A stretch of 21,194 bases of DNA from Candidatus Uhrbacteria bacterium (GTDB lineage Bacteria > Patescibacteriota > Patescibacteriia > 2-12-FULL-60-25), in the NCBI GenBank assembly GCA_009691315.1, contig SICT01000009.1, positions 1 through 21,194 on the forward strand. The letters are read 5' to 3'. Both the position numbers and the translations under genes were made by a program. Below, piece after piece: positions 1 through 7,856 of this stretch (its first letter is position 1; each line of letters opens with the position of its first letter). Under the pieces are notes generated by a model. It was not told where the DNA came from, made no database searches, and was given only the letters and a program-made list of their open reading frames with translations.

Positions 1-19
1 CAATGCGCATCCGCACTGT

Positions 20-75
20 GGGGCTGCTTCCCGTGGGGAGTGCATCGTTCAGCCCTAAGGCCCTCAGCCCTTTTT
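20..75. other. GC-rich inverted repeats with possible terminator at window edge
   Basis: GGGCTG at 21-26 can pair with either of two identical CAGCCC copies, at 50-55 or 65-70. The second copy is followed directly by five T. A smaller internal hairpin is CTTCC-CGTG-GGGAG at 28-41. This could be the 3' end and terminator of a plus-strand transcript or structured RNA that begins before the window. I could not match it to tmRNA, SRP RNA, RNase P RNA or 6S RNA. The rest of 1-143 shows no gene. Confidence 0.35.
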
Positions 76-143
76 CATTCCTTAACATTTTACTTGGTCT
101 CTTCCGCCGCGTGTTTTTACCTTCGGGTGATGCATGCGGTTTT

Positions 144-875
144 TTATTTCACGCTCGGTGGATTCAGTTTGATATCGGTATTGAAATCGCGATAAGACAC
201 TTGCACGATCCCTTGATCTCCCGGCGCTTTGAGATATACGGGCAAATCATTTTTTACACAAATTTGAGATTGCTGCGGTCCGCTGCCATCTGATTTTGAT
301 TGGGTGATGGTGTAGAGTTTGCAGCCTTGAGGGTCATCACTGATGCCAAGCACACGTGCGCTGTTGGAAATCGGAATACTGGTTTCATCCGCGTTTAGCG
401 AAAAGGCGGATTGAAAAAGTTCTGCCGCTTTTTTCCCTTCGGGTTTGGCGGAGAGATTGATCCAGGTGGAAGTTCCCGTACGGAAGAAGATATCCTGGCC
501 GAGGAGATAGACTTCACTTGTGATCTGACCAGGAAGATTCAGTGTGCCATGTAAACCTCCTTGACGAACAAATTCGATTTCACCTGTCAGCGTGCCATCG
601 GTTGATGGGACACTCATCGAAGCGCGAAAACTGCGAACCTGTAAGAGGTTTTTCATCACCTGTTTCAAATAGAGAATATCCGAAGATGGGGCAGGGGCAG
701 CCGGTGTGGGTTGAGTTGGAGTCGTAGGTTTTTTTATGGGTTGAGTCGATGTCGTAGCCGGTTGATCAAAAGAATTAATAGATGCTTTGTTCATCGCCGT
801 ATCTTTTTTACAACCGAAACCGAACAAGGTTAGTCCAAAAATAAATGCAGCGAGCAGGGTCAGGGATTTTTTCAT
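144..875 (-). CDS. Predicted lipoprotein, function unknown
   Basis: The product is 243 residues. The start at 875 (MKKSLTLL) is preferred over a longer in-frame start at 905 because AAGGA sits just upstream and the result is a clean type II signal peptide: KK, a hydrophobic stretch, then FGFGC with Cys22 as the lipidation site. After Cys22 comes a low-complexity Thr/Pro/Gln/Ala linker (about residues 35-65), then a roughly 170-residue extracytoplasmic domain predicted to be beta-rich, with no motif I can name. The layout resembles LppX/LprG-like or other surface lipoproteins, but I see no family signature. It is transcribed divergently from rsmI. The missing canonical Leu at -3 of the lipobox makes lipidation likely rather than certain. 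Confidence 0.8.
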   Translation of the reverse strand: MKKSLTLLAAFIFGLTLFGFGCKKDTAMNKASINSFDQPATTSTQPIKKPTTPTQPTPAAPAPSSDILYLKQVMKNLLQVRSFRASMSVPSTDGTLTGEIEFVRQGGLHGTLNLPGQITSEVYLLGQDIFFRTGTSTWINLSAKPEGKKAAELFQSAFSLNADETSIPISNSARVLGISDDPQGCKLYTITQSKSDGSGPQQSQICVKNDLPVYLKAPGDQGIVQVSYRDFNTDIKLNPPSVK

Positions 876-884
876 ATCCTTATT

Positions 885-913
885 AGTATGCCCTAAGCTC
901 GTCAATCAATCAA
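885..913 (-). promoter_or_regulatory. Probable promoter of the lipoprotein gene
   Basis: On the minus strand, TTGATT (913-908), a 17-base spacer and CATACT (890-885) form a plausible -35/-10 pair. The -10 ends nine bases before the ATG at 875. It overlaps the divergent rsmI promoter. Confidence 0.45.
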
Positions 914-927
914 AAATTTGCTATAAC
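899..927 (+). promoter_or_regulatory. Probable leaderless promoter of rsmI
   Basis: An extended -10 (TG-c-TATAAC, 919-927) lies 17 bases after TCGTCA (899-904, four of six matches to TTGACA). The expected transcription start falls at about 934-935, which is the rsmI ATG. No Shine-Dalgarno sequence is present, so a leaderless mRNA is predicted. Confidence 0.5.
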
Positions 928-934
928 AGGCCTT

Positions 935-1606
935 ATGTCAGGAACACTTTACATCGTGGCAACGCCGATTGGGAATCTTCAAGATATTACCATGCGAGCA
1001 GCGGAAACCATGGCGCATGCTGATTGGGTTGCGTGTGAGGATACGCGTGTGAGCAAAAGATTGTTCATGCATTTGAAAATCACAAAACCGCTTATTGCTT
1101 TGCACGAGCACAGCGATCCGCGGGCGATCCAACGGCTGATTGATCGTTTAAAGAAAGGGGAGTCTGGCGCGTACATGAGTGATGCGGGAACACCGGGCGT
1201 GAATGATCCTGGAGGCAAATTAGTCGAGGCATGTTTTGCGGCGGGGATTTCGGTCGTGCCAATTCCCGGACCTTCTGCTCTGACCGCCGCGATTTCCGTG
1301 TGTGGATTTCCCATGGATGAATTTGTTTATCTCGGTTTTGTCCCGCACAAGAAAGGTCGTGTGACCATGTTTCAAGAGGTTGCGCAACGTGACACCCCAT
1401 CGATTTTTTTTGAATCAACTCATCGCATTCTCAAAACATTCGACGAACTCAAGAAGCATCTTGATCCAGAGCGTTTGATTTTTTGTGGTCGCGAGCTGAC
1501 CAAAATGCATGAGACGTTGTATCGCGGCACAATTGACGAAGTAATAAAACACTTGCAAGCTACCAGTATCAAAGGAGAATTTGTTCTTATTATCGGACCG
1601 CAATGA
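935..1606 (+). CDS. rsmI: 16S rRNA (cytidine-1402-2'-O)-methyltransferase RsmI
   Basis: RsmI uses S-adenosylmethionine to methylate the 2'-OH of C1402 in the 30S decoding centre. The 223-residue product opens with the family signature LYIVATPIGNLQDITMRA (residues 5-22), followed by CEDTRVSKRL (about 34-43) and the tetrapyrrole-methylase-fold motif MSDAGTPGVNDPG (about 80-92). Downstream are PGPSALTAA and the FVPHKKGR segment. The E. coli protein is about 286 residues. The shortfall is at the C-terminus, so the small C-terminal domain appears to be absent, as in other reduced genomes. The stop codon overlaps the metG start as ATGA, implying translational coupling. Confidence 0.95.
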   Translation: MSGTLYIVATPIGNLQDITMRAAETMAHADWVACEDTRVSKRLFMHLKITKPLIALHEHSDPRAIQRLIDRLKKGESGAYMSDAGTPGVNDPGGKLVEACFAAGISVVPIPGPSALTAAISVCGFPMDEFVYLGFVPHKKGRVTMFQEVAQRDTPSIFFESTHRILKTFDELKKHLDPERLIFCGRELTKMHETLYRGTIDEVIKHLQATSIKGEFVLIIGPQ

Positions 1607-3171
1607 AGTACTACATCAATACACCGATCTATTACGTTAACGACAAGCCTCATATTGGGCATGCGTATACGACGATCGTCGCGGACGCGCTTGCACGATT
1701 TCACCGTTTAAAAAAAGAAGAGGTCTTTTTTTCTGTGGGCGTAGATGAAAACAGTCAAAAAAATATTCAGGCCATGGAGAAAGCCGGCGAGTCGGATCTT
1801 CAGACGTACCTGGATCGGATGGCCGGTGTGTGGAAAACCGTGTGGCAAGAGATCGGGATTTCTTTTGATGATTTTATTCGGACAACAGACGAGCGTCATG
1901 TGATCGGAGTAAATCGGTTTTGGGAAGCGGTGAAGAAGAATGGTGATATTGAGCTGCGCGATTATGAAAGTTGGTATTGCGTTGGCTGCGAAGCATTTAA
2001 AGTGGAATCAGATTTGGTGAACGATCGATGCCCACTCCATCCAAATAAAGATATTGATCGGTTAAAAGAAAAAAATTATTTTTTTAAACTCTCAAAATAT
2101 CGCCAACCGCTGTTGAAATTGATTGATGAAACAGAATTTGTTCAGCCAGAGTCGCGACGCAATGAAATTCGCAATTACGTCGCTGATCATTTGGAAGATA
2201 TTTCCATCAGCCGCGAGGCCAAGTCACTCAAGGTCGGTATTCCGGTTCCAGAAGACGAGTCTCAGCGTATTTATGTCTGGTTTGATGCTCTTTTGAACTA
2301 TTTGACGGTTGTGGGATATGGAACAGATGAAGCGCTGTTTAAAAAGTGGTGGCCAACGGATTTTGAACCGTTGGGGAAAGATATCATTAAATTTCACGGT
2401 GCGCTTTTTCCAGCTATGATCATGAGTGCGGCGCAACAAGACCCATTGTTGCAAGATAAAAATGGTCAGCCGCTTTTGGTCAAACATGTTTTCTCTCACG
2501 GATTTTTTACGGTCAATGGCCAAAAAATGTCTAAATCCATTGGGAATGTTGTTGATCCAGTTGAGTTGAGCCAGCGATTTGGAAACGATGCCCTGAGATA
2601 TTTTTTATTGCGTGAAATTCCTTTTGGCGAAGATGGAGATTTTTCCGAGAAGCGTTTTGAAGAACGTTATCAGGCTGATCTTGGAAATACCCTCGGCAAT
2701 CTCGTCAATCGTGTGATTGCTATGAGTAAAAAATATTTTGAAGGTAAAACGCCAAATGTCCAATTGTCCAAACCTGCAAATAAAATCGCAGGAGGCTTAA
2801 GCGAGCTTAAGAAGATGATCGAGCAACACTATGCTCAAGCGCATTGCGATCAGGTGCTCGAAACGATCTGGTCCAGTCTTTTTCAAGCGAATAAGCATGT
2901 AGAGGAAACCCAGCCCTTCAAACTCATAAAAACAGATCCAGAGGCGGTTGCTGAGGTGCTGTATGAACTTCTCGAATCCTGTCGTTGGTATGCTTGGATG
3001 ATTGCGCCAATCATGCCAGAGACCACGAATAAAATTTTTACTCAATTAGGGTTGGATGCAGAACATGAATTGAGTAAAGGATGGGATCAGGCTCTTATCT
3101 GGGGTCAGCTTGAATCGGGCTCACCACTCGGTGATCCACAGCCACTGTTTCCCAGAAAAGAGGTATCATAG
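1603..3171 (+). CDS. metG: Methionyl-tRNA synthetase
   Basis: This class I aminoacyl-tRNA synthetase charges tRNA-Met. Its 522 residues include the HIGH motif (H17-H20), the connective-peptide zinc ligands C126-x2-C129 and C143-x2-H146, and the KMSKS loop (K308-S312). The WFDALLNYLT segment is typical of the family. An alpha-helical anticodon-binding region follows from about residue 370 and includes NLVNRV. The protein ends soon after this region, so the C-terminal EMAP/Trbp111-like tRNA-binding domain of longer MetRS forms is missing. It starts inside the rsmI stop codon (ATGA) and has no separate Shine-Dalgarno sequence. cvpA follows after 13 bases. Confidence 0.97.
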   Translation: MKYYINTPIYYVNDKPHIGHAYTTIVADALARFHRLKKEEVFFSVGVDENSQKNIQAMEKAGESDLQTYLDRMAGVWKTVWQEIGISFDDFIRTTDERHVIGVNRFWEAVKKNGDIELRDYESWYCVGCEAFKVESDLVNDRCPLHPNKDIDRLKEKNYFFKLSKYRQPLLKLIDETEFVQPESRRNEIRNYVADHLEDISISREAKSLKVGIPVPEDESQRIYVWFDALLNYLTVVGYGTDEALFKKWWPTDFEPLGKDIIKFHGALFPAMIMSAAQQDPLLQDKNGQPLLVKHVFSHGFFTVNGQKMSKSIGNVVDPVELSQRFGNDALRYFLLREIPFGEDGDFSEKRFEERYQADLGNTLGNLVNRVIAMSKKYFEGKTPNVQLSKPANKIAGGLSELKKMIEQHYAQAHCDQVLETIWSSLFQANKHVEETQPFKLIKTDPEAVAEVLYELLESCRWYAWMIAPIMPETTNKIFTQLGLDAEHELSKGWDQALIWGQLESGSPLGDPQPLFPRKEVS

Positions 3172-3184
3172 AAAAAGACAAACT

Positions 3185-3664
3185 ATGTTATTAAATATTC
3201 TTCTCGTCATTGTTCTTGCTCTGTGCGTTATCGGTGGGTGGAAGCGGGGAGCGATTTTAACGCTCGGACGAGTGGTTGCGGCCATTTTGGCATTTTTGAT
3301 TGCAAAAAATTGGTCGCCGCTCCTGGGAAATTTGATCGGAATCGTCATGCCAAACCGTTCTGGCCTCACCCAGCTGATTGCTTTTATCGTCATTTTATTC
3401 GTTGTTGAACGCTTAATCAGTCTTCTCGCATCACTCGCGAATGTCGTTTTAAAGATTATCACTTCACTTCCGATTATATCTTTCCTGAATAAAATCATTG
3501 GCGCAATTCTTGGTCTGGCCGAAGGAGTGATCTTTTTTGGTTCAGCGATTTATATGGTGATGGCCGGACGACTTGATCCGACATTGATGAGTTGGATCAG
3601 TGGTTCGTTTATTGCCGGGTGGATTCATTTTGGATTCAGATATTTGATGGCTTATTTTTTGTGA
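3185..3664 (+). CDS. cvpA: CvpA-family integral membrane protein
   Basis: The 159-residue product is very hydrophobic, with about four membrane segments (roughly residues 2-20, 28-45, 58-80 and 100-125). The opening LNILLVIVLALCVIGGWKRG followed by a Gly-rich turn matches the CvpA/colicin V production family. The family is widespread in bacteria and linked to envelope integrity, with no agreed biochemical role. The ATG at 3185 was chosen over an upstream in-frame start inside metG because it gives the normal family N-terminus and follows the metG stop by 13 bases. The end overlaps the GTG start of tatD (GTGA), so the two are probably translated together. Confidence 0.8.
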   Translation: MLLNILLVIVLALCVIGGWKRGAILTLGRVVAAILAFLIAKNWSPLLGNLIGIVMPNRSGLTQLIAFIVILFVVERLISLLASLANVVLKIITSLPIISFLNKIIGAILGLAEGVIFFGSAIYMVMAGRLDPTLMSWISGSFIAGWIHFGFRYLMAYFL

Positions 3665-4512
3665 AGCCGTTTCTCATTGACACGCACTGCCACATCCACT
3701 GCCCTCCGTATGATCAAGATCGTGAGGCAGTTTTAGGCCGCATGCGTGAGAAGAATATTTGGGGAATCACCATCGGAACCGACCTGAATAATAGCCAAAA
3801 AGCGATTGATTTCGCAGAATCCAATGAGGGTATTTGGGCGACAGTTGGGTTGCATCCAGAATATTTAACGTCAGACTTTGTGGATCCAGCGGAAGAGAAA
3901 AATGTCGATCGAACATTCGATATTGATCGTTTGCGTACGATGGCAAAGTCATCTAAAAAAATTGTGGGGATTGGGGAGACGGGTTTGGATTATTATCGAA
4001 TAGATGAAGGCCGTGACCGCGAAGAAGCGAAGCAAAAGCAAGAAAAAGTTTTTCGACAACACTTGTTGGTTGCTTATGAATTAAATTTGCCTCTCATCAT
4101 TCATTGTCGCGACGCGCTTGTGCGTCTGGCAGAAATTTTGCAGGAAGAGTTTATAGCTGGCCGATCGGTCCGGGCTGTCATTCATTCATTCACCGGGACA
4201 TGGAAGGAAGCTCAGCCGCTTTTGGATCTTGGTTGTTATATTGCGGTGAATGGGATCGCGACATTTCCGCTCAAAAAAACTCAGGATCCGGCATCGGCCA
4301 TTGATCGCACCATCGAGCAGATGCCGATCGAAAAACTTTTAATCGAAACAGATGCGCCCTATCTCGCGCCAGCGCCATTTCGCGGCAAGCGCAATGAACC
4401 GGCCTGGGTCGAAGAAGTGGCAAAACATGTCGCGCGAGTTCGTAAGATGAGTCTGGAAGAGATCGCCCGCGTGACAACGCGGAATGCCACACAGTTTTTT
4501 TCTATTGAATAA
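3661..4512 (+). CDS. tatD: TatD-family metal-dependent deoxyribonuclease
   Basis: TatD proteins are TIM-barrel amidohydrolase-fold 3'-5' exonucleases linked to DNA repair and turnover. With the GTG start at 3661 the product is 283 residues and begins two residues before the usual FLIDTHCHIH. Metal ligands are visible: H9 and H11 (D-T-H-C-H), E106 in GIGETGLDYY, H148 in IIHCRDA, H175 in HSFTG and D231 in ETDAPYLAP. The length is slightly above the typical 260. A longer in-frame ATG at 3592 lies inside cvpA and would add 23 residues that do not belong to the family. The overlap with cvpA suggests coupling. It is the last gene of the plus-strand run that begins at rsmI. Confidence 0.93.
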   Translation: MKPFLIDTHCHIHCPPYDQDREAVLGRMREKNIWGITIGTDLNNSQKAIDFAESNEGIWATVGLHPEYLTSDFVDPAEEKNVDRTFDIDRLRTMAKSSKKIVGIGETGLDYYRIDEGRDREEAKQKQEKVFRQHLLVAYELNLPLIIHCRDALVRLAEILQEEFIAGRSVRAVIHSFTGTWKEAQPLLDLGCYIAVNGIATFPLKKTQDPASAIDRTIEQMPIEKLLIETDAPYLAPAPFRGKRNEPAWVEEVAKHVARVRKMSLEEIARVTTRNATQFFSIE

Positions 4513-4542
4513 AAAAATGACCCAAAGCGTGTAGCAGGGTCA
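4510..4542 (-). terminator. Rho-independent terminator
   Basis: Read on the minus strand, TGACCC and GGGTCA (4542-4537 and 4523-4518) form a stem with a 13-base loop, followed by seven T. It ends the minus-strand transcript of the gene at 4557-5348 and sits just at the tatD stop codon. Confidence 0.85.
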
Positions 4543-4556
4543 GAGAGAAGATTTTA

Positions 4557-5348
4557 TCAACGCGTCAAGATGAGCAACGTCTGAGGGACGCGATCTTTCC
4601 ACCAAGCGAGAGGAATGGCGTTTGGAAGAAGCTCTTGGATGTAGGGCTTCAGACGTAAGACCATCGCCCGATTCCCGAAAAGAGCCGTGAGCAAGAACAC
4701 CTGGATCGATTGCATGAGCACAAAACAGCTCGCCGTGAGATCCTGCTCCTTCGCGTTCCACACATCACCGAGCGGGTGATGCATGAGGAATTCTAGTGTC
4801 AACTCCTGAAGATCTGCCTGTTGTTCATTCAGCTCAGGACTGAGCGTTCGCGGTGAAACGTCGAGCGCTGATGGAAGGAGTTGATCGAATGTCTCCTTCA
4901 TGTCAAGCACAGGGCCGCCGCTCCGAATCTTCTGCTGTTCACTCTCGATGAACGTGACGACCCGTTTCAATTCTCCAGGTTCTTTCCTTCGAAGGCGCCT
5001 GAACTGTTCGGACTGTAACTTTTCGTCCAGGGTCTTGTGCAGTGGCTCAACGCCTTCAGCCATCCGCAACATCCCTTCAAACTCTTGTTCAGTCGTATAC
5101 ATCGGCGGTGCCTCTCCACTTGTGATGGACACGAAATGAAGAATGGGCTTCTTGCCCAAACATAGGGAAAGAATGTCACGCATGCGCGCGTGATCCAGTG
5201 CATCGCTCGAGGCGAGCGGATAATCCTTCGCCACAATTTTCTTGAGAATCGGTCTGAGGAGGGCAAAGGCCTCCTCGGCCATTGGACGATCCAGCGCGTG
5301 TTTTAGAAGAAAATGTTCCAGCGTTTCAATACCGATCTTCTGAGTCAT
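4557..5348 (-). CDS. Unknown cytoplasmic protein
   Basis: The 263-residue product has no signal peptide or membrane segment. It looks largely alpha-helical, with an acidic and basic residue-rich middle (about residues 95-150) and a hydrophobic C-terminal third ending in WWKDRVPQTLLILTR. I recognise no family. The start is firm: AAGGAG sits 7 bases before the ATG, one of the strongest Shine-Dalgarno sequences in the window. Codon use is GC-rich and avoids rare codons, resembling the alpha-CTD region at 8824-9349 rather than the neighbouring mutY. It lies 33 bases downstream of mutY on the same strand and is followed by its own terminator. Confidence 0.8.
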   Translation of the reverse strand: MTQKIGIETLEHFLLKHALDRPMAEEAFALLRPILKKIVAKDYPLASSDALDHARMRDILSLCLGKKPILHFVSITSGEAPPMYTTEQEFEGMLRMAEGVEPLHKTLDEKLQSEQFRRLRRKEPGELKRVVTFIESEQQKIRSGGPVLDMKETFDQLLPSALDVSPRTLSPELNEQQADLQELTLEFLMHHPLGDVWNAKEQDLTASCFVLMQSIQVFLLTALFGNRAMVLRLKPYIQELLPNAIPLAWWKDRVPQTLLILTR

Positions 5349-5367
5349 GGGCCTTCTCCTTATAAAG

Positions 5368-5382
5368 AGACCAACTTGGTCT
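5368..5382 (-). promoter_or_regulatory. Inverted repeat before the 263-residue gene
   Basis: AGACCAA and TTGGTCT form a perfect inverted repeat with one central base. It starts at the mutY stop codon and lies six bases from the AAGGAG of the next gene. No strong T run follows, so a processing or translational-control hairpin or an operator is as likely as a terminator. Confidence 0.4.
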
Positions 5383-6293
5383 TAACAAGAATTTTTAAAA
5401 ATGTCAATAAGATTAGCTTTCTTTCGTTCAAGAAATCCATCTTTAATCATCCGGTCAATCATGTGCAAGAGCCAGGTTTGATCTTGTACACGGTTGAATT
5501 TCGGATCGATTTTTAGACCAAGCGTATCGACCGAAATCCCTCGAATCGATTCGCGCACCACTTTCAGAATCCGTCCTCGATAAATGCGATCCGGATAGGG
5601 TTTATCACGGTGTTTGTTTTCAAAAGATTTTTTCACCATCTGTTTGGGCACGCGGACACGACCGGATAAAAATTTAGGCGCGGCCAGGCATGTCGATCGC
5701 ATCGGACACATCACGCAACTTGGAGTCTTGGTGCAGATCTTGGTTGCTAGATCGAACAAAGCTTGAGGGATGTCGTAGAAACGTGAAACGCGTAACGTGA
5801 AACGTGAAGCATGGGATCGGATACGATCATCGTCCGCTGGTTGAGGAAAAGGTTTGCCAAGGAGAATGCGGCCGGCGGTTCGTCGAATGTTTGTGTCGAT
5901 TGGTAAGACGCGCTTGCGCAGACTGAAAACAGCCAGTGCAGCAGCCGTGTATGGCCCGATCCCTTTGAGCGATCGCCACCCTTCTTCCGTCTTTGGAATT
6001 TGATGCTTGATGCTTGAGAGCTCTCTCGCGATGTCTCGTAGCATCAAACCGCGTCGATTATAGCCCAGCCCAGCCCAGGCATGAATGACCTGTGCATTTG
6101 AGGCGCGAGCCAGTGCTTTCCAGTTCGGAAACTCCTTCAACCATTTTTTATAAAATAATACAACGCGTGGCACTTGTGTTTGCTGGAGCATGATTTCTGA
6201 AACGAGAATGCGATATGGATCGCGGGTTTTGCGCCAGGGCAGATCACGCCCATATTTTTTGTACCAACGAAGCAAGGCGTTGCTCAAATTCAT
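5382..6293 (-). CDS. mutY: A/G-specific adenine DNA glycosylase (MutY-type)
   Basis: MutY removes adenine mispaired with 8-oxoguanine. The 303-residue product has the N-terminal HhH-GPD domain with catalytic Glu33 in VSEIMLQQTQV, the helix-hairpin-helix LKGIGPYTAAALAVF (109-123) and Asp133 in PIDTNIRR. The iron-sulphur loop is C187-x5-C193-x2-C196-x5-C202, one residue shorter in its first gap than the usual x6. A tandem DNA repeat encodes residues 160-173. From about residue 215 the protein lacks a recognisable MutY_C/NUDIX-like domain. It carries instead a basic segment and PDRIYRGRILKVV..LGLKIDP..WLLHMIDRMIKDGFLER, which looks like a winged-helix fold. The start overlaps the preceding stop as ATGA. 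Confidence 0.88.
   Translation of the reverse strand: MNLSNALLRWYKKYGRDLPWRKTRDPYRILVSEIMLQQTQVPRVVLFYKKWLKEFPNWKALARASNAQVIHAWAGLGYNRRGLMLRDIARELSSIKHQIPKTEEGWRSLKGIGPYTAAALAVFSLRKRVLPIDTNIRRTAGRILLGKPFPQPADDDRIRSHASRFTLRVSRFYDIPQALFDLATKICTKTPSCVMCPMRSTCLAAPKFLSGRVRVPKQMVKKSFENKHRDKPYPDRIYRGRILKVVRESIRGISVDTLGLKIDPKFNRVQDQTWLLHMIDRMIKDGFLERKKANLIDIFKNSC
5778..5810. repeat. ACGTGAAAC-type tandem repeat inside mutY
   Basis: Degenerate tandem copies of AACGTGAAAC (about 3.5 units) lie within mutY. On the coding strand they read as Ser-Arg-Phe-Thr-Leu-Arg-Val-Ser-Arg-Phe. From memory, similar TTTCACG arrays are scattered through many bacterial genomes. The insertion keeps the reading frame. 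Confidence 0.65.
6001..6017. repeat. TGATGCT short tandem repeat inside mutY
   Basis: TGATGCT occurs twice in tandem, followed by TGA. It encodes SSIKHQ around residues 93-98 of MutY. The copy is short, so chance cannot be excluded. Confidence 0.4.
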
Positions 6294-6994
6294 GGACGAA
6301 AATTAAGAGTCGCGATGGTCTGGAGCATGCGTTGATCTGAGAGCCCGACGCGTGGGCGAACCCAGACCAGATGGGTGATGACCCCATGCGCTTGGGCGTG
6401 TAAAACGTATCCAAAGGCGGCGGTATCGCGAATGCGCCCGCGTACACCAGTGAGAAGAGAACCGTCCACGAGATAGCGGACGGATGATGTGCTATCAACT
6501 AGATCTTGCAGGCGGGATTGTTCAAAAGTTGGATCGTATGTCGAGATATTAAGCCAATCATTTTCACCAGGAATATTTTCATTTATTCGCACGCTTACAA
6601 GTGCCTGATCAGAGGTTGCATAACTGCCGGGGGGGACTTGCAGAGAAATGCCCAGCGGTAAAGACAAAAATGTTTTCCAGGATTTAAGCTGAAAAGAAGA
6701 GGGCTTATCCAGACGGGTGGCGCGTAAAAGAAGATCGCGTTCAATCTCATATCGCTTGATTCGTTCTTGTGCTTTCGCCACTTCTTCATCTGCTCCAGCC
6801 AGTTTTTGATTCGCTTCCTCAACCAATTTTCGGTTGGTCGCGAGTGTTTCTTCAGTCTGGCGTTTGGCTGCTTCTTTTTCCGTCGCTAATTGTCCACGAT
6901 CATTGTTGGCTCGATGCAGGAAGTAGCCGACGGCCAGTCCCGAGGCCAATGCTCCAATCAGAATCCATAGAAAAATTGCGATCGACCGTTTCAT
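6290..6994 (-). CDS. Membrane-anchored coiled-coil protein, function unknown
   Basis: With the ATG at 6994 the product is 234 residues: a cytoplasmic MKRS, one transmembrane helix (about 5-26), a charged Glu/Lys/Ala-rich coiled coil (about 33-92) and a C-terminal domain of about 135 residues outside the membrane. A GTG 48 bases further upstream is in frame, but would add an unlikely polar extension before the anchor. The C-terminal domain contains PPGSYATSDQALVSVRIN and ends VRPRVGLSDQRMLQTIATLNFRP. A phrase like this, about a maximum deviation over time points, resembles PsbP-like or other solute-binding lipoprotein domains. I cannot assign a family. The stop overlaps the mutY start (ATGA), so the two are co-translated. 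It diverges from ppa. Confidence 0.8.
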   Translation of the reverse strand: MKRSIAIFLWILIGALASGLAVGYFLHRANNDRGQLATEKEAAKRQTEETLATNRKLVEEANQKLAGADEEVAKAQERIKRYEIERDLLLRATRLDKPSSFQLKSWKTFLSLPLGISLQVPPGSYATSDQALVSVRINENIPGENDWLNISTYDPTFEQSRLQDLVDSTSSVRYLVDGSLLTGVRGRIRDTAAFGYVLHAQAHGVITHLVWVRPRVGLSDQRMLQTIATLNFRP

Positions 6995-7062
6995 GCAGCA
7001 TATCTTGCCCGAAGCGTTGCCATTTGTTAAGCTCTCTTCCACAATTCATTCATTTTCTATTT

Positions 7063-7605
7063 ATGAAAGGCATCAATCTTTATCACGAAATTCCGGCAGG
7101 GGACGCAGACACATTTCACGTCGTTGTGGATCTACCTAAGGGCTCATCCAATAAAATCGAATACGACGAGGAGGGTGGATACTTTAAACTTGATCGTGTT
7201 CTGCACTCACAAATGTTCTATCCATTCGATTATGGGTTCATCCCACAGACCCATTCCGATGATGGGGATGCTCTTGATGTTTGTCTCCTCGTTACCTATC
7301 CGACGTTTTCCGGATGCGTGGTCAAGGCACGTACGATCGGCATGCTCAAGACCGCGGATGAAAAAGGCGGAGACAATAAAATTATTGCGGTGCCAGTATC
7401 GAAAGTGGATCCACGATTTGATGAAATAAAGTCCATCGATCAGTTGCCCAAGCACGTTCAGGAAGAATTACTTTTGCATTTCAAAGAGATCAAGAAGTTG
7501 GAAAAAACGAAATACGATAAAGTCGTGATTAATGGTTTTGGTTCTGTTGATGAGGCAAAAGCGGAAATCAATCGAGCGATCGAAGCCTATAAATCAAAAC
7601 AATGA
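7063..7605 (+). CDS. ppa: Inorganic pyrophosphatase, family I
   Basis: This enzyme hydrolyses pyrophosphate to phosphate and so drives nucleic acid and aminoacyl-tRNA synthesis. The 180-residue product has the family I core: E34 and Y35 region, YPFDYGFIP (53-61), the metal signature D67-G-D69-A-L-D72, and KGGDNKIIAVP (101-111) with the fourth metal-binding Asp104. The length is normal for bacterial forms. The ATG at 7063 was chosen over a much longer in-frame extension, because KGINLYHEIPAG is the expected N-terminus. No Shine-Dalgarno sequence is visible. The stop overlaps the ferredoxin start (ATGA). Confidence 0.95.
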   Translation: MKGINLYHEIPAGDADTFHVVVDLPKGSSNKIEYDEEGGYFKLDRVLHSQMFYPFDYGFIPQTHSDDGDALDVCLLVTYPTFSGCVVKARTIGMLKTADEKGGDNKIIAVPVSKVDPRFDEIKSIDQLPKHVQEELLLHFKEIKKLEKTKYDKVVINGFGSVDEAKAEINRAIEAYKSKQ

Positions 7606-7856
7606 AAATCATTGTCGACCGAAACGCGTGCATTGGTGCCGCTTCGTGTGTTGCGATTGCCATGAAAACATTTGAATTGGATATGGATGGCAAAGCGGAA
7701 GTGATTCATGTGACTGATAAAATTCAAACAGCAGATGAATCTTCTGGGAAGGCAACCGATCAGAATGATCTGCGTGACACGATTATCGAAGCCGCCCGTT
7801 CTTGTCCGACTAATGCTATTCAGGTGATTGAAGATGATGGCACGCCTATTGTATGA
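7602..7856 (+). CDS. Small ferredoxin (three-cysteine type)
   Basis: The 84-residue product has the bacterial ferredoxin layout C10-IGAAS-C16 near the start and S-C68-P-T-N-A-I near the end. The usual second cysteine of the CxxCxxC motif is Ala13. With three cysteines it should bind a [3Fe-4S] cluster, or a [4Fe-4S] cluster with a non-cysteine ligand. A polar insert (about residues 38-56) is rich in Asp, Glu and Gln. It starts within the ppa stop and ends within the start of the reductase gene, so all three are translationally coupled. Its likely partner is the flavoprotein at 7853-8584. Confidence 0.9.
   Translation: MKIIVDRNACIGAASCVAIAMKTFELDMDGKAEVIHVTDKIQTADESSGKATDQNDLRDTIIEAARSCPTNAIQVIEDDGTPIV

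Noticed and set aside
20..75. tmRNA, SRP RNA or RNase P RNA 3' end
   Set aside because: None of the diagnostic sequences (CCA tail with T arm, GGAA-type SRP loop, RNase P core) is visible in the part included.
3..293. Plus-strand open frame of 96 codons at the left edge
   Set aside because: It lies mostly antisense to the lipoprotein gene and crosses the GC-rich hairpin; codon use and sequence look non-coding.
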